NCBI RefSeq assembly: GCF_034702125.1
Contig: NC_085869.1
Location: forward strand, 55,295,220-55,359,219
DNA length: 64,000 bases
DNA from: Engraulis encrasicolus
Lineage: Eukaryota; Chordata; Actinopteri; Clupeiformes; Engraulidae
Direction: 5' to 3'
In this document: piece by piece, positions 1-11,995 of the stretch
Layout of the letters: each line of letters begins with the position of its first letter
How positions within the stretch are numbered: position 1 is the first letter of the stretch
Notes under the pieces: model-generated
Database searches by the model: none
Seen by the model: only the letters and a program-made list of their open reading frames with translations
What the model was told of the DNA's origin: nothing
Translations under genes and position numbers: made by a program

Positions 1-223
1 CACTTTATCTTCTTTAGCTAGAGGGGTCAAATACTTATTTCCCTAAATTAAATACAAATAAATTAAAATATATTATTTTAAGTTATTTTCTGGAATTTCT
101 TTTTGATATTCTGTCTCTCCATGTTTGAATACATATTATCATAAATTTATAGACTGATCATGTCTTTATTAGTGGGCAAACCAGCAAAATCAGCAAGGGA
201 TCAAATACATATTGGACTCACTG
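1..223. mobile_element. Terminal part of a Tc1-like DNA transposon
   Basis: The segment matches the well-known terminal sequence of fish Tc1-like elements: phrases such as GGGTCAAATACTTATTTCCC and GGATCAAATACATATTGGAC near the end, finishing in CTCACTG followed by TA at 224-225, the expected target dinucleotide. Only this end is in the window and no transposase reading frame is visible. The assignment rests on recall of the family's termini, not on a database search. Confidence 0.65.
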
Positions 224-337
<114 letters not shown>

Positions 338-789
338 TATAGGCTAAATATACACACACACACACACACATATACACATTTATATATAGCCTATATAGTG
401 TATATACACTCACACACACATACACATACACAAATGCATGCACACACATGCGCACATACATTTTCAGTCGCTCAGTCACATATAATACCTGACCCCACCC
501 ACCAACACACACAAAGAGAGAGCGAGAGAGAGAGAGAAAACGAGAGAGCGTAAACCGATAACCTGCTGAGATGCATGTTAAGGACTGTTGCATATTTAAC
601 CTCAGCACTCATTTTCAGTGGCTGAATCACATGCTGTACGGTATGTTGGTGTGCGTTAACAAACAGAGTTTTCACAGGGCCCAGTGGTAGGCAGCAGTAG
701 GGGGTTTGTGGTGAGGATCATGGTTAAGTTTATATCCAACACACTACACTACTGCACACCAAACACACACAGCAGGCACAGTAGACCCC

Positions 790-1390
790 CTGGAGGCAAA
801 GGATTCTAGAAGGCTAGAGGTCCCTTTGGAACCACCAGGACATTCTAAAGAAGGCCTGAAGTTCAATTAGAACCACCAGGACATTCTAAAGAAGGCCTGA
901 AGTTCAATTAGAACCATCAGGGCATTCTATAGAAAGCTAGAAGTCCCTTTGGAAACACCGGGGCATTCTATAGAAGGCCTGGAGTTCCATTGTAATCACC
1001 AGGGCATTCTTTAGAGCAGTGGTTCGCAAACTTTTTTCCCTGCGCACCCTGTCCATTTCAATGTGGTTCACGCACCCCCCAAGCGAATTTATGGTGTGCT
1101 GAAGTATGGATTTACTGCGCATTCACTGCACATTATGCACAGTCGTTTTGGGGAATCCTCTTTTCCAATAGTCAAGGAATTAAACTGCACTTCAGATGGA
1201 CCCTTCCAGCATATAATTCACCATAACATTTAAAACAAATGAATATTAATTAATGCTAGATATAAAACACACATATCCACCATTGCTCTATTCAGCTCGC
1301 GCACCCCTTAATGGCAGGCCACTTTGGGAAACCCTGCTTTAGAGGGCTAGGAGTCCTTTTGGAAACAGAGCACTGTAGAAGGCATACAAG
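790..1390. repeat. Degenerate ~43-60 bp minisatellite, interrupted by a hAT MITE
   Basis: Units contain the phrase CCAGGACATTCTAAAGAAGG followed by a variant of CCTGAAGTTCAATTAGAA. At least five diverged copies are visible from about 790 to 1016, and one more follows the insertion (1345-1390). The array is split at 1017-1336 by the MITE annotated separately. Confidence 0.7.
1017..1336. mobile_element. hAT-type MITE (320 bp) with 8-bp target-site duplication
   Basis: Begins CAGTGGTTCGCAAACTTTTT and ends CCACTTTGGGAAACCCTG, imperfect terminal inverted repeats of the hAT CAGTGG...type. The 8-bp sequence CTTTAGAG occurs on both sides (1009-1016 and 1337-1344). There is no coding capacity, so it would be mobilised in trans. 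Confidence 0.85.
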
Positions 1391-1491
1391 TTCATATTAC
1401 ATAACTAGAACTGTGCCATTTGTAGCTAGTATTCCTTTTCGGATTTTTAACATAGGAGTCATGTAGTGGCATGTGTTTTAGAGTGAGCATA

Positions 1492-1601
<110 letters not shown>

Positions 1602-1709
1602 AGGTCTTCACAGAGAGGAGAGGAGAGTTTGCTAAGAATCAAACAAAACATTGATCTTCACACCTGTCTCCCGTTAAGCAGTCTGTGTGTGGGTGGTGGA
1701 CGTTTAAGG

Positions 1710-2700
1710 GCGTAACACAAAAAAAAAAGTTTTTCAAATTCCTGAAAAAAATGATGGATGAAAATTGGAAAAAAAATAGAAAAAAATAAAGCACTTAGTG
1801 GTCTGTGGAATTTCACCTTATTTTTGCCATTTTTGGGAAAATGGGTTCTGCATCAACACATTGCATAGGCATGTCACACCGCAGGAAAATGGAGTCACAC
1901 CACAGGGAATTCACTGCATTATGGCCATTTTAATCCTTTTGTATACATGACTGACATCTGAGCTCATGCTAACTTGATAATGATATTGTGTTTAATCTTA
2001 ATATGTGTTTTCATTGATAAAAAAACCTATTTTTCCTTCTATAAGAGCAGTCACACCACAGGACACCATGAAATGAACCTAAGCATTGCGTGACAGAAAC
2101 ATTGCAATATGAAGACATATTAAGAGATTATGTCTAGCGCTGGCTCTGACACCATTCCTTGCGTAAAACCAGTGTATGTTTCGTTACGAGGGCAGAGCCT
2201 GGCTACATTGTTTTTCGTAGGGTTACGGAGTGATACTCGATCGGGTACCTAACCGGTAAAAAAGTTCAGTCAGATGACTTTTTTTGCTTTAATCCCTGAG
2301 TTATAGTCACCTTAAGCTTCCACAGCACTCTCCAATAACTGAGGTACTGACTGGTTAGGAGCCAGTCTTTAAGACCCTTGTAGTTGGCCTTGCAGCTGCC
2401 CGTTCACAAACATTGACATACATGTCACCCCACAGGACGCAATTTGTGTTACAAAATTGAACTTGTAGTTAATATTACTGTCTTGAGTTTTTTTCACATT
2501 CACATATCTTAATATAAAGTTAATATTTATGCAATCATGCCAAATGCTTCATACATTATTCAAAATGTTGTTGGTTAATTTATATATATATTATATTCCA
2601 GGTTTCATTAATGTTACAGTCACACCGCAGGATATTTGACATATAAACCTTTACATAAATCTTAACAAAAATGTTTCTTAATAACAGTTTTGTAGGTTTT
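1710..2700. other. AT-rich non-coding stretch with five copies of a 14-bp motif
   Basis: No gene is seen. The motif GTCACACCRCAGGA, or a one-base variant, occurs five times on the + strand: 1873, 1894, 2050, 2424 and 2619. Spacing is irregular. Such clustering resembles subterminal motifs of DNA transposons, but no terminal inverted repeats or target duplication were found around it. Confidence 0.5.
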
Positions 2701-2754
2701 TAACCAATGTTACGAAAAAACAAGGCGTCACGTCTCCCACCCGTGTGCGTTTGC

Positions 2755-2756
<2 letters not shown>

Positions 2757-2853
<97 letters not shown>

Positions 2854-3068
2854 CGTGCGTGCGTCCGTGGTGCGTGCGTGCGTGTGTGTGTGTGTACTCA
2901 CTCAGTCCTCATTAGTGTCACTGGGTAAAGAGTAGATCTGGTACACTTGACAGGAGTGACATTCACACAACACAAAGCAGCTCATATCTCCCTGAGTGAA
3001 GAGGCACAGAAAACTGAAAACACACACACTCACGCATTGGCACGCACACACATGCACATGCATGCACC

Positions 3069-3117
<49 letters not shown>
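2757..3117. repeat. (GT)n/(GTGC)n and (CA)n microsatellite cluster
   Basis: A (GT)n run at 2757-2848 passes into GTGC units to about 2895. After some 170 bp of unique sequence comes a (CA)n run at 3069-3115. A further GT/GTGC run lies at 3181-3224. Confidence 0.95.
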
Positions 3118-3249
3118 TGTACAGCAAACAGCAAAACTCTCTGCGACAGAAACCAAACCAACTAGTGTTTACCAGGCAGTATGTGTTTGTGTGTGCGTGT
3201 GCGTGTGTGTGTGCGTGTGTGTGTCTCCAGCTATTTCCAGACCATGTTG

Positions 3250-5900
3250 ACTCAGTGCCATATCATGCACATAACAATCACATTTCAGTTCCGCTTTTGT
3301 ATTTACTTATATTAAGATGCCGTAACATTTCCACAACTAAACTGACAAAACCAGACAGCACAAACATGCAGTATTTCAAGTAGGCCTACATTTTACTCAC
3401 TGTACTATTCTGTTGATGAAATATGGTACATTTCAATTGTGCAATAAAGTGGTCCGCACACTGGGCATGAGCTCCCAAAAAAAACTTTATTTCTTTACAC
3501 AAACAGCAACGTTTTGATCCACCAGTGGGATCTTCCACAGGCCTCATTGTGAGGACCACTTCATCACACTGTCTACCATTTTTTTCTGGAACCTGGATAA
3601 TTGTTTTGTGGATGTGTGCACCCCAACCTCCAAATGACAATTCAATTGTGCTTCGTAGACCTACAGTACACCTTGCCTACGAGTTGATGGAATCGTTATA
3701 ATCTTCAGCACAGTCTACACCCCAAGGTAGCAAATGTTTCACAATGCAGCACATCCAAAAACAAAGCAGAGAATGAACGCACATCAGTAGTACAGGAGTC
3801 CCCGCAATTCAATTTCTGGTCACTAGGGGAAGTCTAGATGGTGAAGAATCTTTTGAAAAGTCCTGGTTCTGATTTGTGATCCGGATCCCCACCAGAATTG
3901 AATCACTTGTTCCTTGGGTCATTACTAAAAACTCCACAAAGTTTCGTCCAAATCAGTTGATCCGTTTTTGAGTTATCCTGCAGACAGAATCTTTTTTTAA
4001 AAAGTCCTGGTTCCGGTTTGTGATCTGCATCACCACCAGAATTTAATCACTTGTTCTTTGGGTCATTATCAACAAACCCACAAAGTTTTGTCCAAAACCG
4101 TTGATTGTTTTTTGAGTTATGCTGCTGACAGACAGACAGACCTCCTTGGCGGAGGTAATGATATATGCTAATAGCATGACGTTAGGGCGCTCAGTCCTTA
4201 AAGCGATACTCCAGGATTTTTGACATAGGACCCTATTTCATAGTCAGAGTCTACTTTTTATATTCCAAGCAGTCCTTGAAATTTCAGAGGTTGCTGGTGC
4301 TAGGCTAGTGAAAGTGAACTATTTTTTGGTAGCCTCACTAACTCACTAACGGTAAGGGTGTCGGCATGCTTGCTGTAGGATACGCGAGCGATTCGTTCAG
4401 GAACACGTTAACATGCGTATTTAATGTCAATGTAGCGCGCGTTGCACACGGCAGCCAAATGCATGCGTCAGGTGCGATATCTTCAAACTCACTGGGGGTG
4501 ATCATCAGAAAGACTGCACAGTCCCACGCGTGTGCTTCTGATGAAAACGAGAATGGCAGCAACTTTTAAGAGCGTCTCATTGGGTTTGTCCGCAATTATA
4601 AACATTTGCCATCATACTTCCTTATTGCACTTTGAAAAAGGAGCGTGCAAATATAGGAGCAGTAGCAGTATTGTTTCCTTGCCCAGGGAGCCCCTCTTTT
4701 TGTTTTTTGTTTTCCTTGCCGTCTGTGTTCCCAATTTCCGCATCGCAATGCTGCATGCTCTCTGCCCCCTGGATGATACCGCCAGTATTTTGCGTCTTGG
4801 TCAACTGCTTTTAAAGCAAGCATGTGCAGTCGGTTGCTCGCGGTGACGTGCGTAATTTGCGGCTCGCAGCAAGCGTGCCGAGACCTTAAGTACTTCACTT
4901 GCGTTATGGAGGAGCAGGCGACAGAAGAGACAAAAGCTACGTGTACTTGGGCGACGAGAGGCGATTTGAGACACTTAGTGTTAGTTTGTTGTTGAACTTC
5001 AGCGAATATTGTACCAATTAGCTATGATGCGGTTCAGTGACCGCCGCCACAGTCAACTAGAATGTCGGAAAGCTTGCATTCTGCTTTTCCCCGCCATATT
5101 CTGTCTCCTCTATCGCTCGTGTCGCTCTTGTTATGAACACACTTTGCAACTTTGTAAATTTGGTCTCTCCTGGTGGGTTTGCGGGGTAAGGCTTGCATTC
5201 GATCCCCAAAATGAACCTTTCCTGGCTGCACAGGTATTTTGTGTTTTCTCTGTAAAGGGTAAAAAGAAGACCTGGTTGAGATATTTAATAGGGGGAGTGT
5301 AGAGGAAGAAACACTTACAGATACAGGGAAAGAAATGGGAAAAAATGAGTAAAGGGAAAGGGAATAAGAAAGGAAAACTAACTTGGGTTGAAATGATAGG
5401 TCCTTTCCCACTCATTAAAGCAGAGTGAAACAGTAAGAGAAAGAGAGAGGGTGGAGGGCACAGAGAGAGGGAGAGACACACAGACGAGCATGTAGAGCGA
5501 CAAAATGGAGGGAGACAGAAGGAGAGAGGGAAAGAAGTGTGGATGGAGGAGGAGGTGGGAGGACAGAGAGGAGGGGCAGAGAGAGAAAGAGAGAGTATGA
5601 GCCATGAAGTGAGTGGCGGAAAAGGTAGAGCAAGTGAGCGAGCGAGTTTAGAACAGTGTCTTGAGATGATTAACTTGCAGCTCCTTTGTTTTCCAGACAC
5701 TCCAGTCCTTCGTTCCTGTTTTTTCCCCCTCCTCTCCTTTACTTTTCTCTCTCCTCTCCTTCTCTCCTCCTCTGAGGCGCCTTATCTCTCTCTCGAGCGG
5801 CGCTTATCGCCCAGGCCCTGGCCTTGGCCAAATATTTGCCTCCAGTCCACCTGAGACTTAAGGGCAGTCGGAGACATTCCTTCCCTTTTAGTGGTCCAGG
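3250..5900. other. Non-coding intronic or intergenic stretch, mostly old repeats
   Basis: No exon could be supported. The segment 3833-4158 carries two diverged copies of a repeat phrase (AAAGTCCTGGTTC...GAGTTAT) ending in CCTTGGCGGAGGT, a widespread fish interspersed repeat. 5430-5610 is GA-rich. 5700-5930 is moderately GC-rich and pyrimidine-rich, without a convincing splice-bounded reading frame. Confidence 0.5.
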
Positions 5901-5940
5901 CCCTGGGCTCAGCCTCGGCCCCTTAGTAGTCCCACACTGA

Positions 5941-5949
5941 CAACACACA

Positions 5950-5996
<47 letters not shown>

Positions 5997-5999
5997 ACA

Positions 6000-6062
<63 letters not shown>

Positions 6063-6382
6063 ACACACACACACATGCAGGTGTGTGCAAACACATACAC
6101 ATGCACACATGTACACACACACATGCACACACGCACATGCACACGCAAACACACACACTGTATACACAAATACACACACACACAGGCACACACACACATA
6201 CACATGCACGCGCAAACACCCACACACGTACAAATGCATGCGCGCACACACACAGGCACACAGACACAGACACAGACAGACACACACACACACACACACA
6301 CTCAGGCACAGGCACAGGCACACACATGCGTGTAGGCATGCATATACATATACACACTCATGTGAATGCACACACACTGCAA

Positions 6383-6468
<86 letters not shown>

Positions 6469-6613
6469 CACATACGTACATAGACACATACGGTCCACTC
6501 ATAAAAGCAGCTATACACATACATGCACATACCTGTACACAAACAACGCTGCACAAACACACATGAAAGCATGCACACATGAACTATATACACTTAGACA
6601 TATTCGCAAAGAT

Positions 6614-6674
<61 letters not shown>

Positions 6675-6796
6675 CAGTAGTTATTCATTACCCTTAACTG
6701 CGGTGCTGGGATTCTAGAGCATTGGGAACAAAGTTGACTCACAAAAAAGAGAAAAATAATTAGTGTGAAGAAAGGGGCTTGAAGTGCATGCACACA

Positions 6797-6855
<59 letters not shown>

Positions 6856-6995
6856 CGACCCACCCTCACACACACACACACACACACACACAGAGGTACA
6901 CTCACACACACATGCATATCTGTAAGTACACACACACACATGCATGCACGCACTCACGCACGCACACACGCATACGTACACACATGCATATTAAC

Positions 6996-7048
<53 letters not shown>

Positions 7049-7070
7049 CGCACACACACACCTACATGTA
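5941..7070. repeat. 1.1-kb CA/CACG repeat cluster
   Basis: At least seven long CA runs separated by short spacers with CACG, CATG and CAGG units. The long TH- or CV-rich frames on both strands are repeat artefacts. Confidence 0.95.
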
Positions 7071-7400
7071 CACCAGTGTGCACATACAGCACACATTTGT
7101 TTTGTTTTTGCTCCAATGGGTCATTTCTATTTGATGTGTGTTTGTGTATGTTTACAATCAGGGTCTATATAGAACATTGTTAAACTTAACTGCAGATCAG
7201 AACATTTACTATGTCAAATGCTCAAAGTGCAAAATGGAGTAGTTAATTGTTTGGCATGAAGATTTCTGTCATTCTTTTGTGAGGATTGTAGAAAACTATT
7301 CCTCAATGCGTTGTGAAAACGTCCTGTTAATGTGTGAAATATATTGATTGGGATGATTTTCTCTCCCCCTCTTCGTTCTTCTGTTTCTCATAATGCTCTT

Positions 7401-7415
7401 CTCTCTCTCGCTCTA

Positions 7416-7486
<71 letters not shown>
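7401..7486. repeat. (CT)n microsatellite serving as the pyrimidine tract of the ihh exon 3 acceptor
   Basis: A run of about 35-40 CT units ends 16 bp before the acceptor AG at 7501-7502 (CTTCCTGCTATATTCCAG). The repeat therefore forms or extends the pyrimidine tract of the hedgehog last exon. Confidence 0.9.
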
Positions 7487-7489
<3 letters not shown>

Positions 7490-7502
7490 TGCTATATTCC
7501 AG

Positions 7503-8356
7503 AACACTCCGTGGCGGCGAAGACGGGCGGCTGTTTCCCGGCCGATGCCCTGGTGACCCTGGAGGGCGGTGCCACGCGGGCCATGCGCGACCTCCGGCCC
7601 GGCGACCGCGTGCTGGCGTCGTCGGGCAGCGACGGCAGCGGGGAGCTGGTCTTCAGCGAGGTCGTGACCTTCCTGGACCGGCAGCCGCACGCCAAGAAGA
7701 GCTTTTACACGCTGCGCACAACAGGGGGCGCCAACCTCACGCTCACCGCCGCGCACCTGCTCTTCGTCACCGACTGCTCGCGACCGAGCGCGCTCAGAGA
7801 GGCCTTTGCCAGCGATGTGCGGCCCGGACAGTGCGTCCTCACCACCACCACCTCCTCCTCCTCTACCGCCGCTTGGCACAAGCCTGATAGAGAGAATGAG
7901 GAAGAGGAGGAAGAACAGGAGGATGGGGAGAGCTCTCCTGGAAGAGGGAGGGTGGTGGTGTTGGGTGAAAGGAGGCAGAGGAGGCCGCCGTTGTTGAGTC
8001 CGCATAGGCCGCACCTGACGCGGGTGACGTGGGTGGAGGTGAGGGAGGCCACGGGTGCCTTCGCCCCCCTCACCCAGCACGGGACGCTGGTGGTGGACGG
8101 CGTGCTGGCGTCCTGCTACGCCGTGGTGGACCAGCAGTGGCTGGCACACTGGGCCCTCACCCCGCTCAGGCTGCTGCACGGCATCGTGGGACAGTTTCGT
8201 GGGATGGGCGTGGGCATGTGGACTGGCACGGACACGGGGAGCGAGACGGACACAGGCACAGGCATGCACTGGTACGCCTGGCTTCTGCACTGGGTGGGGG
8301 TCTTGCTGCTCGACCCCTCCCACTTCCACCCCTGGGGCATGGCTGCGGACGGATGA
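7503..8356 (+). CDS. ihh: Indian hedgehog, last coding exon (Hint domain and sterol-recognition region)
   Basis: This exon encodes the C-terminal half of a hedgehog morphogen precursor, which cuts itself and attaches cholesterol to the secreted N-terminal signal. The exon follows TTCCAG. Its first two bases complete a split Glu codon, and the protein continues H-S-V-A-A-K-T-GGCFP, so the exon border falls at the conserved vertebrate position. The autocatalytic Cys follows GG in GGCFP, and the catalytic Thr and His are in LTAAHLLF. Further landmarks are VTFLDRQPHAKKSFY, FAPLTQHGTLVV, and the terminal HWYAWLLHW...SFHP-like tail (here SHFHPWGM), ending at TGA 8354-8356. It matches Indian better than Sonic or Desert hedgehog, and slc23a3 next door supports this. 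Whether it is ihha or ihhb cannot be decided. An acidic low-complexity insert (runs of Glu) and a G/T/D-rich insert are unusual. Exons 1 and 2 lie outside the window. Confidence 0.92.
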
Positions 8357-8376
8357 GGGGAAAAGTAGAAGAAGAA

Positions 8377-8403
8377 CGGATGGATGGATGGATGGATGGA
8401 TGG
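8377..8403. repeat. (GGAT)n tetranucleotide repeat in the ihh 3' flank
   Basis: About six GGAT units, some 20 bp after the ihh stop codon, probably within the 3' UTR. Confidence 0.85.
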
Positions 8404-9476
8404 AGAGGAAGAGAGGAAGACAAGAAAAAGTGGTCCAGGCAAAGAAGAAAGGAGAGAAGAAAGGGTAGAATGGGGATGAAAGGACAAAAGAAAGGACAGG
8501 AACGCAAGGTCGATACGAGAGATAGCACACTGAGAGACTTACTGTAAAGACTCAGAGACAATGAGGTGATGGTCGAAAAGGTGAGACGCCATATCAGGCG
8601 GGAAGATAAGTAGTCTTGCGAAACATAAAACAATGAGGTGGGTGGGGGTGGGGGGGCACTACAGGGCCATTGTGTCACAATGTGGTTAAAAAGGTGGACA
8701 AACACACCCCCTCATCCCCTATGCATATTGGACTATGAGAGATTACGTAGGTAAGGTCAGAGCCATGGAAGTAAGAGTTGGGTTACTCCCCATGGGGCCT
8801 TTGACACTCAGATCGCCATTGACATAGTTCCAAAATAGTTCCAGGAAGTGAGCCTCAAACACAGAAAGGACAGTAAAAGTAAATGTAAATCATTTTTATT
8901 AGTTTTTATGTCATCTTTGCTTGTTATGTAGTGGTTCTGTGTTAGTCTCTAGCGAAAAGAAAGCTACTGCCTAGAATTATTTGAATTTACACACTTCCTG
9001 TAGCTCGGTTGTCACAACTCTGAATTCCATGGCTCTGGATAAGGTTGTACTGTTGCCCAATCAGAACCCAGATAGCAGTCTCAGGAAACACTTCTGACCT
9101 AGATGTTAAAGGGACCCAGTTCGGGCCTGGTCAGGGCCACAACCAGGCCAGAGTTGGGCCAGACCTGCCCCAAAAAATAGCGCTTAGGATCTGGGCTGGG
9201 ACTCATAGAGGACAAGGGAGGGTCACAGGAGGTCCTGTTTACCAAAAAGCCATTGATGTTTGCTTGTTTGTTTATTCAATTTGTTTGTTCTGTAAAAGAG
9301 AGGTCATCCAATCAGCCGCTGACACTAACCAGGTCTGGCTATTTGTGATTGGTTGAGCTCTAGGGGTGGGGTGGGGTTATCTGTAATATTCCGAAGCCCA
9401 TGTTTCCATGGTTATGGATCAGGGCTTCCATTTAACTGTCTACACTGGAAGGAGAGTGCTTATACATATGCACACA

Positions 9477-9490
9477 CACGCACGCACGCA

Positions 9491-9556
<66 letters not shown>

Positions 9557-9626
9557 TATACACACACAAGTATACACACATATGCGCACACACACGGACA
9601 CATGGACACACACACACACACACAAA
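9477..9626. repeat. (CA)n microsatellite
   Basis: CACG units followed by a CA run to about 9553, then interrupted CA to about 9626. Confidence 0.93.
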
Positions 9627-9995
9627 CATTTGTAATTGTTCATCTGTACACACAGGCATGGTTATGGTGATGTATAAATATTGCAAACAAATATTATCAC
9701 TCCAAGTCAGACACTCAAAATATTCAAGATACAAGTGCTTAGCTTAGCTTAACTGGAAGAGACAACAGTTAGTCTAACCTTGTCCTTTACAATCCAATAC
9801 CCCAGCAGTTAACATGCCTTTCTACCCAGATGAACTAGCTTCTTCTACTTCACCTCACCACAATAGAAATGATTGAATAAGAATAATTTCAGGACACAGG
9901 GCTCGATGAAGGTAAATATCTCTCTCTACTTTGTTTTACTGGTAGTGGAGAAATTGGAAAGAGGCGTGGCTGTCTCTAACATATCAGTGACAGAC

Positions 9996-9997
<2 letters not shown>

Positions 9998-10074
<77 letters not shown>
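9998..10074. repeat. (GA)n microsatellite
   Basis: About 38 uninterrupted GA units. Confidence 0.97.
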
Positions 10075-10077
<3 letters not shown>

Positions 10078-10339
10078 TAGGGTCCAAGCTATTTCACTTG
10101 ACAGCTGCTATTTTGAGAGAATCAGATTGGCTGAGGTTGTCTGCCATTTTGATTGATATGTCCTTCCATGTCTACTAAGTATATTTATGCTTTTATAGAG
10201 ATCTCATGTTCATACCACATTGTCTATTTTGTCATTGGGGGGGTTCACATCTCATTGGAAAAGTGTACATAGTTGTTATGTCCCTCTGATCCCATATATT
10301 TAATGCTTGTGTTTGGTCATGAAGCACCTATGTGGACAT

Positions 10340-10702
10340 AGCTACCTCTGCCAAGGAGGTTATGTTTTCGGTCGCGTTGGTTTGCCTGTTTGTCTGTCTG
10401 TTTGTTTGTCTGTCTGTCAGCAGGATAACTCAAAAAGTTATGAACAAATTTTGATGAATATTTTTGGAGTTGTTAGAAAAGATAAAAGGAACAAGTGATT
10501 CAATGTTGGTGGTGATCCTTATCACGATCTGGATCCAGGATTTTTTTTAAAGATTCTTCACCATTGAGGGATAGGGCTAATTTTGACATTCCACAAAAAC
10601 AGGGCAGAAAGACTTGGAAAAAAAATGCATGTAACATAGTCAAATGTTCTATCACACAGCTTCCTTGGCGGAGGTCTGCACTCTCTGAGTGCATTTCTAG
10701 TT
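10340..10702. repeat. Interspersed foldback-like repeat (CCTTGGCGGAGGT family)
   Basis: Starts near CTACCTCTGCCAAGGAGGTT and ends near CTTGGCGGAGGTCTGCACTC, partly complementary ends. The inner part contains GTCTGTCTG and CAGGATAACTCAAAAAG phrases also found, in the opposite sense, at 3900-4160. This is a common fish repeat; its class was not determined. Confidence 0.55.
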
Positions 10703-10762
10703 TGAAATATGGTCAGAACACAACAGGAGATGAACACTACACCTTTGAGACAGCTAAAGAAA

Positions 10763-10890
10763 TGTCCTGTTGCCAAGGGTTTCATATTATGTCCCGTTGC
10801 CCTGGGTTACATGTTATGTCCCGTTGCCCTGGGTTACATGTTATGTCCTGTTGCCCTGGATTACATTGTATGTCCTGTGCTTTACATGTA
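10763..10890. repeat. 31-bp minisatellite, about four units
   Basis: Tandem units of the form TATGTCCCGTTGCCCTGGG + TTACATGT, the two middle units identical and the outer ones diverged. Confidence 0.85.
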
Positions 10891-11849
10891 GTTGTGTTGC
10901 CATGGAAATGAAGTGAGGTGTCTTGTCAGCCATGTTCCCTGTCCACAGCACTTCAATTTTACAGTCAGACCTATTGCTGTGTTACTATAGGAACAAGTAA
11001 AGGTGCCAGTCCTGTAGAGTGCGACCTTCTGAAGTAAGGCTCCCTGCTTTCACACTCTGTAACGTTATATGCTTTTTACTAAGGAAAGATGTCAAAATGA
11101 TATATTGTTTTTAAGAAGAAAAGTATTTAAAGATCTATTTTTCAAAATTAAAAGATGATACAAATTCAACATTGTGGAAAGTTTTTTTTCTTTTTGCCCC
11201 GCGATTCTGTTCCTGTTCTACCTCTTGTTTTCACTCACTGCACTCACTTCGCGGCATGACCCTTTGACATACATACCGTATAATTTTCATTTGGAATGAT
11301 ATTTCAAGTGACCTTACCACCTTGTCACACATACAGTACACACTTACAAAAACATGCAATGCATGTCATCATTTTGCACGTCACACAGCTCTCTGCCATG
11401 AAGAATTTATTTACTCTACTGACCAGATTGCCATGCTGTTTGGAAACCACTCAGACGCTCTCATTCTTCACCGGAATAGGCTTTGTGACGTGTAGTCTAA
11501 CGGGTACATGTACGGTAAATATAGTTTTCGTTTGTTTTAAAAGACGCCCTTTTCCAGTAAGCCCACTATTTCAAAGGGCCGCAGTGACTTGCTGTGAGTT
11601 TATGGAATGAACTGATCCATGGCAATGGGCAGAGAGCGTGAGGTAAGTGAAGAGACTGGACTCTGGAAGACTCGAATCACACACGCACGCACGCATACAC
11701 AAACGCACGGACACACTCATCAGAAGCAAGTCAACCACAGTGTGTGTGTGTGCGCGTGCGTGTGCTTGTGTGTGCGTGTACCAAAGGCAGACAGGTCTTT
11801 CATTAATCAGTGTCTTTTCCCATGTCCATGTGGTGTCAGTGCAATACAC

Positions 11850-11995
11850 GAGCAACTGATGTTACGATTCCCGGCCTGGGTCCATTGCCGACCCCTCCCC
11901 GTCTCTCTCCCAATTCGCTTCCTGTCCACCTCTCACACGGTCCTATCAAATAAAGTCGAAAAAAAGACCAAAAGAAAATCTTTAAAAAATAAAAC
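11850..11995 (+). mobile_element. tRNA-derived SINE, 3' part
   Basis: Contains a B-box-like GATTCCCGG, then the CCGACCCCTCCCCGTCTCTC body and the TGTCCACCTCTCACACGGTC...CAAATAAAG tail, ending in an A-rich stretch. It is the same family as the copies at 27266, 44010 (minus) and 56148. The A-box half is missing or too diverged to see. Confidence 0.7.

Noticed and set aside
5131..5700. 189-codon Ser/Pro/Leu-rich minus-strand frame
   Set aside because: Built on a purine-rich (GA) stretch. Low complexity, no domain and no splice context.
5739..6593. 284-codon Cys/Val-rich frame and many TH/CV-rich frames at CA/GT arrays
   Set aside because: Pure microsatellite translation; no biological protein is supported.
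7388..8530. 380-codon open frame on the minus strand over the ihh exon
   Set aside because: It is the GC-rich shadow of the hedgehog exon and runs into the CT microsatellite. It has no domain and no splice logic.
10763..10890. Possible CRISPR-like spacing of repeats (31-bp units)
   Set aside because: The units are contiguous without spacers and the genome is vertebrate, so it is a minisatellite.
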